From: Streptomyces luteolifulvus
Lineage (GTDB): Bacteria > Actinomycetota > Actinomycetes > Streptomycetales > Streptomycetaceae
Reading direction: 5' to 3'
Assembly (NCBI RefSeq): GCF_008806595.1
Contig: NZ_VZRB01000030.1
Span: forward strand, 31,365 to 95,364
DNA: 64,000 nt
In this document: in pieces, positions 33,796-40,549 of the stretch
How the letters are laid out: every line of letters begins with the position of its first letter
How positions within the stretch are numbered: the first letter of the stretch is position 1
Notes under the pieces: generated by a model
Seen by the model: only the letters and a program-made list of their open reading frames with translations
The model's database searches: none
Told to the model about the DNA's origin: nothing
Program-made: the position numbers and the translations under genes

Positions 33796-35850
33796 GTGTT
33801 GAGCAACGGGGGGCCCGGTGCGGGGAGTTTCCGGCCGTTGGAGGAGGGCGATCCGCAGGTCGTGGGCGGGTACCGGCTGGCGGCGCGGCTCGGGTCCGGC
33901 GGTATGGGGCGGGTCTATCTCTCGCACACGCCGGGCGGGCGGGCCGTCGCGGTCAAGGTGATCCGGCCGGAGCTGGCCGAGAACGCCGAGTTCCGCAGGC
34001 GGTTCCGGGCCGAGGTGGCGGCGGCGAGCCGGGTGCACGGGCTCTACACGGCGCCGGTCGTGGACAGCGACACCGAGGGGGCCGTGCCGTGGTGTGCGAC
34101 CGCCTATGTGCCGGGACCGTCCCTCGACGACGCGGTGCGTGAGCACGGGCCGCTGCCCGTCGACACGGTGCTGCGGCTGATCGCCGGTGTCGCGGAGGCA
34201 CTGCAGGCGGTGCACCGCGAGGGCATCGTGCACCGGGACCTCAAGCCGTCGAACGTGCTGCTCGCCGCCGACGGGCCGCGCGTCATCGACTTCGGTGTCG
34301 CGCGGGCCGCGGACGCCACGTCGCTGACGCAGAGCGGGGTGTCCCTCGGCACCGTCGCCTACATGGCGCCGGAGCAGGTGCTCGGCGGCGAGGCCGCCGC
34401 CTCGGCCGATGTGTTCGCGCTGGGGCAGACCGCCGTCTTCGCGGCGACGGGCGGTGCCGCCTTCGGTGAGGGGGACCCGCACGCCGTGCTCTACCGGGTG
34501 GTGCACGAGGAGCCCGACCTCGGCCGCCTGCCGGTGGAGCTACGGGAGTTGGTGGCATGGTGTCTGCGCAAGCCCGCCGCGGAACGGCCCTCCGTCGAGG
34601 AGATCATGCGCTCCGTCTCGGCGATCCAGGCGCAGCGGGGTGACGATGCGCGGTTGACGTCCGGGGCGTGGCTGCCGGGGGAACTGGTGGCCGGGATCGC
34701 GGCACGAACCGAGGAGGCGGATCGGGCGGCCCGGGTGGGTGGGGCTCAGGGGGCGGTCCCGGGTGCGGTTCCCGGTGCGGCTCAGGGTGCGGTTCCCGGC
34801 GCAGCCCCGGGTGCGGCTCAGGATGCCGTTCCGGGCACGGCTCCGGGCGCGTCTCAGGGTGCCGTTCCCGGCACGGCTCCGGATGCGGCTCCGCGTGCGG
34901 TTCCCGGCACGGCTCAGGGTGCGGATGCGGGCACCGCTCCGGGTGCGGCTGCGGGCGCGCAGGGGCCCGGCGTCTTCGGGCCCCCCGTGGCCTACTCCCC
35001 CGGCTCGTCGTCCCCCGCTCCGCCGGCCGGGCCGTATGTCATGGGCCCGGGGGCCGCGCGGGGCGCATACGCTCCGTCCGACTGGCCGCAGCGGCAGCCG
35101 GGCGCCGCGGAGACCTCCTCGGTCGCCACGATCAGGCGCCGCGGGGCCCGCGTGTGGATGCTGTCGGCCGCCGCCGTCGTGCTGGTGGCCTGCGGGGCGA
35201 CCGCCGCGCTGCTGGTCGTCCCGGAACCCGCCGGCAAGAGCGACGGCCGGGTGCGGGAAGCGGCCGCCTCGCAGTCCGCTCCGGCCACCGGGGCGCCCGC
35301 CTCCGCGTCCGGCTCCCCGTCGGCCAATAAGTCGAAGAAGCCCGAGGCCGCCAAGTCCGCGCCGCCGCCCAGCCCTTCGGGACCGGCGGAGCACACCGCC
35401 GACGAGGACGACGCCGCCTCGGCTTCCGCGAGCGCGGCGTCCGGCAAGCCCGCCGCCCCGAAGGCCCCCGTCCCGGTGACGTACTCCGGGATCCGGATGA
35501 CCGCGAGTCACGATCTGTATCTGGCGGACACCCCGGTGCGGTCCAAGGCGGACACGGGGACTTCCGACGAGGATCTGACCTACGCCGTCTACTCCTCGGG
35601 CGCGGTCCTCGCCCCCGGCACCACCTCGGGCAGCTCCCTCGCCCCGCTCCCGGCGGGGCGGCAGGGCGGCCTGGAGGCGTGCAAGGCGGCGACCGGGTAC
35701 AGGAGCTACATCTGGGTCAAGGACCTCGCCGTGGGACAGCAGATGTGTGTGGTCAGCGGGACGGGACACGTGGGGCTCGTGACGTACCGGGGCTCGTCCG
35801 GGACGTCGTATGCGACCTTGGACGTGAAGGTGTGGCGCGACGCGGCCTGA
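33796..35850 (+). CDS. membrane Ser/Thr protein kinase (Hanks type)
   Basis: This is a PknB-like kinase that phosphorylates Ser/Thr residues in the cytoplasm. The 684-residue protein has glycine loop LGSGGMGRVYLS, catalytic Lys in AVKVI, HRDLKPSNVLL, DFGVARA and MAPEQVLGG. A Pro/Ala/Gly linker of near-identical GAVPG/GTAPG units (about residues 315-400) follows. A membrane segment (VWMLSAAAVVLVACGATAALLVV) and an extracellular Ala/Ser/Pro-rich stalk come next, and the C-terminal domain of about 130 residues has no PASTA repeats. GTG at 33796 has GGAG 6 nt upstream; another GTG four codons earlier is less favoured. It is monocistronic. The ligand and targets are unknown. Confidence 0.92.
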   Translation: MLSNGGPGAGSFRPLEEGDPQVVGGYRLAARLGSGGMGRVYLSHTPGGRAVAVKVIRPELAENAEFRRRFRAEVAAASRVHGLYTAPVVDSDTEGAVPWCATAYVPGPSLDDAVREHGPLPVDTVLRLIAGVAEALQAVHREGIVHRDLKPSNVLLAADGPRVIDFGVARAADATSLTQSGVSLGTVAYMAPEQVLGGEAAASADVFALGQTAVFAATGGAAFGEGDPHAVLYRVVHEEPDLGRLPVELRELVAWCLRKPAAERPSVEEIMRSVSAIQAQRGDDARLTSGAWLPGELVAGIAARTEEADRAARVGGAQGAVPGAVPGAAQGAVPGAAPGAAQDAVPGTAPGASQGAVPGTAPDAAPRAVPGTAQGADAGTAPGAAAGAQGPGVFGPPVAYSPGSSSPAPPAGPYVMGPGAARGAYAPSDWPQRQPGAAETSSVATIRRRGARVWMLSAAAVVLVACGATAALLVVPEPAGKSDGRVREAAASQSAPATGAPASASGSPSANKSKKPEAAKSAPPPSPSGPAEHTADEDDAASASASAASGKPAAPKAPVPVTYSGIRMTASHDLYLADTPVRSKADTGTSDEDLTYAVYSSGAVLAPGTTSGSSLAPLPAGRQGGLEACKAATGYRSYIWVKDLAVGQQMCVVSGTGHVGLVTYRGSSGTSYATLDVKVWRDAA

Positions 35851-36031
35851 CCGGGCCGCGGCAGCGGGCGGGGCGTTCGGTGGCGGGTCCGCATCGAGCG
35901 TCGTGGAACCGTCCTGGAGTTGTCCGCGTGTTGTCACGCTTGGCCCCGGGCCGTTCCGATGAGTTCGGCGGGCGCGCATGGTCTACCCATACAGACCCAT
36001 ACGGATGGTCCCACCGACGTGGAGGTGCGCC

Positions 36032-36226
36032 ATGTGTGCCCACCAGCCTTCGTGCCCCGCAGCCGACGCAAACGCTCCGCACGTCGTCGCCGCCCACCCC
36101 GAGCAGGGCTGGAACCTGCTGTGCAACGGCGCGATCGTCTTCGACGACACGGGCGAACTGCTGCCCGACGGCCGGATCGTGACGCCGCACCGCGCGCCCG
36201 TCGGCCCGCTGACGATCGCCGCCTGA
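36032..36226 (+). CDS. small Cys-containing protein, DUF5999 type
   Basis: This 64-residue protein starts MCAHQPSCPAADANAPHVVAA and continues GWNLLCNGAIVFDDTGELLPDG. It resembles a small family restricted, as far as I know, to streptomycetes and relatives (DUF5999). ATG at 36032 follows GGAGG by 6 nt, an excellent ribosome site. Three Cys residues (2, 8, 30) could bind metal. No enzymatic motif is visible. It stands alone, converging with the RidA gene. Function unknown. Confidence 0.8.
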   Translation: MCAHQPSCPAADANAPHVVAAHPEQGWNLLCNGAIVFDDTGELLPDGRIVTPHRAPVGPLTIAA

Positions 36227-36283
36227 CCGCCACCCGGCCGTCGGCCCGGCCACGGCAGGCCCTGCGGCCCATCACGGCAGGCC

Positions 36284-36682
36284 CTACGGCAGCACCGCGA
36301 AGCCGTCGAGTTCCACCCTCGCCTGCTCGTCCCACAGGCGCACCACCTCGACGACCGCCATGGCCGGGTAGTCGCGGCCGGCCAACCGGCGCCAGATGCC
36401 TCCGAGTTCGGCGGCATGGGTGCGGTACGCGGCCACGTCCGTGGTGTAGACGGTGACCCGGCCGAGGTCGGCGGGGGTGCCGCCGGCGGCGCGCAGGGCC
36501 GTGAGGAGACCGGCCAGGGCCCGCTCGAACTGCTCGGGGAGGGTGTCGCCGACCACCTTGCCGTCGGTGTCCAGGGCGGTCTGGCCGGCCAGGAACACAA
36601 GCCGGGAGCCGCTGGCCACCACCGCGTGGGAGAAGCCGGTCGGCGGGGAGAGTTCGGGCGGGTTCAGCCGCTCGGCGGTCAT
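36284..36682 (-). CDS. RidA (YjgF/Rid) family protein in anthranilate cluster
   Basis: RidA proteins hydrolyse reactive enamine/imine intermediates to ketones and ammonia. The 132-residue product has the fold's signature stretches (SRLVFLAGQTALDTDGKVVG, FERALAGLLTALRAAGGTPADLGRVTVYTTD, MAVVEVVRLWDEQARVELDG). The usual catalytic Arg near the C terminus is not obvious: the motif reads VEVVRL. The ATG overlaps the stop of the acyl-CoA dehydrogenase gene (ATGA), so the two are co-translated. In this context it may remove the amino group from a ring-reduced aminobenzoyl-CoA product; that role is an inference from neighbours. Confidence 0.85.
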   Translation of the reverse strand: MTAERLNPPELSPPTGFSHAVVASGSRLVFLAGQTALDTDGKVVGDTLPEQFERALAGLLTALRAAGGTPADLGRVTVYTTDVAAYRTHAAELGGIWRRLAGRDYPAMAVVEVVRLWDEQARVELDGFAVLP

Positions 36683-37932
36683 GCTCCGGCCTCCAGTTCG
36701 GCGTACAACTCCTTGGCGATGATGCCGCGTTGGACCTCGCTCGCCCCCTCGTAGATGCGCGGGGCGCGGACCTCGCGATAGAGGTGTTCGAGGAGATGAC
36801 CACGGCGCAGGGCGCGGGCGCCGTGGAGCTGGACGGCCGCGTCGACCACGTACTGCGCGGTCTCGGTGGCGAGGAGTTTCGCCATCGCGGCACGCTTGGG
36901 GACGTCGGGGGCGCCTTCGTCGTACGCCGTCGCCGCCGTGTACACCATGAGGCGCGCCGCCTCGGTGCGCAGGGCCATCTCGGCGACCTGGTGGGCGACG
37001 GTCTGCAGATCCTTGAGCTTGCCGCCGAACGCGTCCCTGCGGGAGGTGTGGGCGAGGGTCGCGTCCAGCGCCGCCGACGCCATGCCGACGGCGAAGGCGC
37101 CGACGCTGGGGCGGAAGAGGTTGAGGGTGCCCATGGCGACCCGGAAGCCCTGGTCGACCTCGCCGAGCACATCGTCCGCCGTCACCGGCACGGCGTCGAA
37201 GTCCAGGGCTCCGATGGGGTGGGGCGAGAGCATGTCGAGGGCCGTGCCGGTCAGACCGGGGCGGTCGGCGGGCACCAGGAATGCGGTCACGCCACGGGCT
37301 CCGGCGCCGGGGGTCGTGCGGGCGAAGACGGTGTAGAAGTCGGCTTCGGGGGCGTTGGAGATCCAGCACTTCTCACCGGTCAGCCGCCAGCGGGCGGGGC
37401 CGTCGGGTTCGGCGTCCGGAGCCCGGCCGTCGGGCGCAGCGTCCGGAGGGCGGGCGTCGGGCTCGGCTCCCCCGGGTTCCCCGTGCTCCGCGTGTTCCCC
37501 GTGTTCCGCGTGTTCCCCGTGTTCCGCGTGTTCCGCTCGCAGCGCCAGTGCCGCCGCGTCCGAGCCCGCGCCCGGCTCGCTCAGCGCGAACGCGGCCACC
37601 GCGGTGCCCTCGGTCACGCGGAGCAGCCAGCGGTCGCGCTGGGCCGGGGTGCCGTGGCTGTGGAGCGGGTGTGCGCCCAGGCCCTGAAGGGCGAGCGCGG
37701 TCTCGGCCTCGGTGCAGGCGTACGCCAGGGACTCGCGCATCAGGCAGAGGTCGACGGCGCCGGAGGTGAACAGGCGTGACAGCAGGCCGAGCCGGCCGAG
37801 CTCGGCGACGAGGGGGCGGTTGACGTGCCCGGGTTCTCCCTTGTCGGCGAGCGGGCGCAGCCGCTCCGCGGCCAGGGTGCGCAGTTCGGCGCACCATGCG
37901 GTGTGTGCCGGATCGAGCGAGAATGCGGGCAT
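36679..37932 (-). CDS. acyl-CoA dehydrogenase with repeat-expanded loop
   Basis: This is a FAD enzyme oxidising an acyl-CoA to the enoyl-CoA. The 417-residue protein has GTAVAAFALSEPGAGSD for FAD binding, GEKCWISNAPEADFYTVFART, the dimer helices (FGGKLKDLQTVAHQVAEMAL) and RIYEGASEVQRGIIAKELYAEL at the end. Within the flavin-proximal beta domain an inserted stretch of about 45 residues starts with EHAEHG repeats, encoded by 18-bp tandem DNA repeats (37479-37532); relatives lack it. ATG at 37932 follows GAGAGGA. It overlaps the RidA gene and diverges from the CoA ligase. It probably acts in the beta-oxidation-like part of 2-aminobenzoate breakdown. Confidence 0.9.
   Translation of the reverse strand: MPAFSLDPAHTAWCAELRTLAAERLRPLADKGEPGHVNRPLVAELGRLGLLSRLFTSGAVDLCLMRESLAYACTEAETALALQGLGAHPLHSHGTPAQRDRWLLRVTEGTAVAAFALSEPGAGSDAAALALRAEHAEHGEHAEHGEHAEHGEPGGAEPDARPPDAAPDGRAPDAEPDGPARWRLTGEKCWISNAPEADFYTVFARTTPGAGARGVTAFLVPADRPGLTGTALDMLSPHPIGALDFDAVPVTADDVLGEVDQGFRVAMGTLNLFRPSVGAFAVGMASAALDATLAHTSRRDAFGGKLKDLQTVAHQVAEMALRTEAARLMVYTAATAYDEGAPDVPKRAAMAKLLATETAQYVVDAAVQLHGARALRRGHLLEHLYREVRAPRIYEGASEVQRGIIAKELYAELEAGA
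37479..37532. repeat. 18-bp tandem repeat, three copies, coding
   Basis: CCCCGTGTTCCGCGTGTT occurs twice exactly and once with a single change (GTGCTC). It lies in the acyl-CoA dehydrogenase gene and encodes EHAEHG units on the minus strand. Copy-number change would stay in frame. Confidence 0.8.
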
Positions 37933-37993
37933 CGCCGGTCCTCTCTCCTCGTGACCCTTCAGCCACCCTCCCGTCGAACGATATCGCGCTCTG

Positions 37994-38007
37994 TTGACTG
38001 TCGTCAC
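37994..38007. promoter_or_regulatory. shared operator-like motif upstream of CoA ligase
   Basis: TTGACTGTCGTCAC contains the inverted repeat TGAC-TGTC-GTCA. It is flanked by TATCGCG (37982-37988) and CGCGATA (38011-38017). The same 14 bases, with TATC/GATA flanks, occur at 43823-43836 before the enoyl-CoA hydratase gene. PaaX encoded in this cluster is the likely binder. TTGACT may also serve as a -35 box. Confidence 0.65.
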
Positions 38008-38094
38008 CAACGCGATACGCTCCTGTCGCGAGCCCGCTGACAGCGCGAGCCCACCCACGACCGAGAGCCCACCACAACAAGGGGGCGAACCGTC

Positions 38095-39687
38095 ATGAAC
38101 GTCTCGGCCCATGTCGACACCTTCGCGCGCGACCATCTCCCGCCCCCCGACCAGTGGCCCGAGCTCCGCTTCGACCTGCCCGAGCTGCGGTACCCCGACC
38201 GGCTGAACTGTGCCGCCGAGCTGCTCGGCGGCCCTCCTGGGGACCGCCCGGCGTTCCGTACGGCCACGGGCGGGACCTGGACCTACGGAGAGCTGCGCGC
38301 CCGCGTGGACCGCCTGGCGCACCTGCTCACCGGCGACCTGGGCGTCGTACCGGGCAACCGGGTGCTGCTGCGCGGGCCCACCACTCCCTGGCTCGCGGCC
38401 TGCTGGCTGGCGGTGCTGAAGGCGGGCGCGGTCGCCGTCACCGTGCTGGCGCAGCAGCGCCCGCACGAGCTGGGCACAATGTGCGAGATCGCACGGGTAC
38501 GGCACGCGCTGTGCGACGTCCGGGCCGTCGACGACCTCGCCAAGGCCGAGGTCCCGGGCCTGCGGATCGCGACCTACGGCGGTGACGCCCCCGACGACCT
38601 GCTGCGCCGTCCGGCGCCCGAGACGCCGTACCCGGCCGTGGACACCGCCGCGGACGACGTCGCGCTGATCGCCTTCACGTCCGGCACGACCGGACGTCCC
38701 AAGGGCTGTATGCACTTCCACCGGGATGTGCTGGCGATCGCCGACACCTTCTCGCAGCATGTGCTCAGACCCCGTGTGGACGATGTTTTCACCGGCAGTC
38801 CCCCGCTCGGCTTCACCTTCGGACTCGGCGGGCTGGTGATCTTCCCGATGCGGGCCGGCGCCAGCGCCCTGCTCCTCGAACAGGCCGGTCCGAGGCAGCT
38901 GTTGCCCGCGATCGCCGAGCACCGGGTCTCCGTGCTGTTCACCGCGCCGACGGCGTACCGCGCGATGCTCGACGAGCTGGCCGCGTACGACGTCTCGTCG
39001 CTGCGCCGCTGTGTGTCGGCCGGCGAGAACCTGCCCGAGGCCACCTGGCGGGCCTGGTACGAGCGGACCGGGCTGCGCATCATCAACGGCATCGGCGCCA
39101 CCGAGCTGCTGCACATCTTCATCTCCGCGGCGGACGAGGACATCCGGCCCGGGACGACGGGAGTTCCCGTACCGGGGTGGAACGCGCGCGTGCAGGACGA
39201 GAACGGCGAACCGGTACCCGACGGCCAGCCGGGGCTGCTCGCCGTGCGCGGACCGGTCGGCTGCCGGTATCTCGCCGACCCGCGGCAGCGGGCGTATGTG
39301 CGCGAGGGCTGGAACATCACCGGGGACACCTACGTCCGCGAGGGCGACGGCTACTTCCGCTACGTCGCCCGCGCCGACGACATGATCATCTCGGCCGGGT
39401 ACAACATCGCCGGCCCGGAGGTCGAGGACGCCCTGCTGCGTCACCCGGACGTGCTCGAAGCGGCCGTGGTGGGGCGGCCCGACGAGGCGCGCGGTCAGGT
39501 GGTCGTGGCCTTTGCGGTCCTCAGAGAGGGCGCGCCGCGGGACGCCGAGGCGTTGCGGGCCTTCGTGAAGGCGGAACTCGCGCCCTACAAGTGCCCGCGC
39601 GAGATCGTCTTCCTGGACGCGCTGCCGCGCACGGCGACCGGCAAGTTGCAGCGGTTCAAGTTGCGCACCGGGGGTGACCAGCCGTGA
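38095..39687 (+). CDS. 2-aminobenzoate (benzoate)-CoA ligase family protein
   Basis: This is an ATP-dependent acyl-CoA synthetase that activates an aromatic acid. The 530-residue protein has the AMP-binding motif FTSGTTGRPKG, GIGATELLHIF, the hinge region GDTYVREGDGYFRYVARADDMI and the catalytic Lys in PRTATGKLQRF. It is close to the benzoate/2-aminobenzoate ligase family. Linkage to a 2-aminobenzoyl-CoA monooxygenase/reductase makes anthranilate the favoured substrate, with benzoate or salicylate as alternatives. ATG follows AGGGGGCGA. It heads an operon with the PaaX regulator, 15 bp downstream. The operator-like motif is about 90 bp upstream. Confidence 0.9.
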   Translation: MNVSAHVDTFARDHLPPPDQWPELRFDLPELRYPDRLNCAAELLGGPPGDRPAFRTATGGTWTYGELRARVDRLAHLLTGDLGVVPGNRVLLRGPTTPWLAACWLAVLKAGAVAVTVLAQQRPHELGTMCEIARVRHALCDVRAVDDLAKAEVPGLRIATYGGDAPDDLLRRPAPETPYPAVDTAADDVALIAFTSGTTGRPKGCMHFHRDVLAIADTFSQHVLRPRVDDVFTGSPPLGFTFGLGGLVIFPMRAGASALLLEQAGPRQLLPAIAEHRVSVLFTAPTAYRAMLDELAAYDVSSLRRCVSAGENLPEATWRAWYERTGLRIINGIGATELLHIFISAADEDIRPGTTGVPVPGWNARVQDENGEPVPDGQPGLLAVRGPVGCRYLADPRQRAYVREGWNITGDTYVREGDGYFRYVARADDMIISAGYNIAGPEVEDALLRHPDVLEAAVVGRPDEARGQVVVAFAVLREGAPRDAEALRAFVKAELAPYKCPREIVFLDALPRTATGKLQRFKLRTGGDQP

Positions 39688-39702
39688 TGTCGACGTCCTA
39701 AG

Positions 39703-40515
39703 ATGATCAATGTGTCCGACCCGCACGCTCCCCGGTCTCTCATCGTCACGCTCTACGGCGCGTACGGCCGCTTCATGCCCGGCCCGGTGCCCGTCGCCGA
39801 GCTGATCCGGTTGCTGGCCGCGGTGGGCGTGGACGCCCCCTCCGTACGGTCGTCCGTGTCACGGCTCAAGCGGCGCGGGCTGCTCCGGCCCGCCCGTACC
39901 GCGGAGGGCGCCGCCGGGTACGAACTCTCGCCGGACGCCCGCCAGTTGCTCGACGACGGTGACCGGCGCATCTACGCCACCACGCCGCCCGAGGACGAGG
40001 GCTGGGTGCTCGCGGTGTTCTCCGTGCCGGAGTCCGAGCGGCAGAAGCGGCACGTGCTGCGCTCGCGGCTGGCCGGTCTCGGCTTCGGTACGGCGGCCCC
40101 CGGGGTGTGGATCGCCCCGGCCCGGCTGTACGAGGAGACCCGGCACACCCTCCATCGGCTGCGCCTGGACCCGTACGTGGACTTCTTCCGCGGTGAGCAC
40201 CTCGGCTTCACGCCGACCGCCGGGGCCGTGGCACGCTGGTGGGACCTGGCCGCGATCGCCAAGGCGCACGAGGCGTTCCTCGACCGGCACGCACGCGTGC
40301 TGCACGACTGGGAGGGCCGGGCGGACACCCCGCCCGAGGAGGCCTACCGCGACTATCTCCTCGCCCTCGACTCCTGGCGGCACCTGCCCTACACCGACCC
40401 CGGCCTGCCCGCCCGGCTGCTGCCCGGGGACTGGCCGGGGGCGCACTCGGCCGCCGTGTTCCGGGCGCTGCACGAGCGACTGCGGGACGCGGGGGCGGTC
40501 TTCGCGGGCGTGTGA
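39703..40515 (+). CDS. PaaX-family transcriptional regulator
   Basis: This is a GntR-like regulator that senses aromatic acyl-CoA esters; PaaX represses phenylacetate genes in E. coli. The 270-residue protein has an N-terminal winged helix (APRSLIVTLYGAYGRF, APSVRSSVSRLKRRGLL) and a central domain (WVLAVFSVPESERQKRHVLRSRLAGLGFG). A C-terminal PaaX domain (YRDYLLALDSWRHLPYTDPGLPARLLP) ends it. It is co-oriented with and 15 bp after the CoA ligase gene. It probably controls the two divergent arms of this cluster through the TTGACTGTCGTCAC motif. ATG 39703 is used; a GTG three codons later is possible. Complete. Confidence 0.9.
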   Translation: MINVSDPHAPRSLIVTLYGAYGRFMPGPVPVAELIRLLAAVGVDAPSVRSSVSRLKRRGLLRPARTAEGAAGYELSPDARQLLDDGDRRIYATTPPEDEGWVLAVFSVPESERQKRHVLRSRLAGLGFGTAAPGVWIAPARLYEETRHTLHRLRLDPYVDFFRGEHLGFTPTAGAVARWWDLAAIAKAHEAFLDRHARVLHDWEGRADTPPEEAYRDYLLALDSWRHLPYTDPGLPARLLPGDWPGAHSAAVFRALHERLRDAGAVFAGV

Positions 40516-40549
40516 CGGGCTGCCGAGCGCACTCGCGGCTGATCGCTCG

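Noticed and set aside
36236..36295. Repeated CACGGCAGGCCCT words between DUF5999 and RidA genes
   Set aside because: Two short imperfect copies only; could be part of a weak terminator but not separable from background GC repetition.
37933..39726. Minus-strand extension of the acyl-CoA dehydrogenase frame by about 600 codons
   Set aside because: It runs antisense to the CoA ligase. The family N terminus and ribosome site place the start at 37932.
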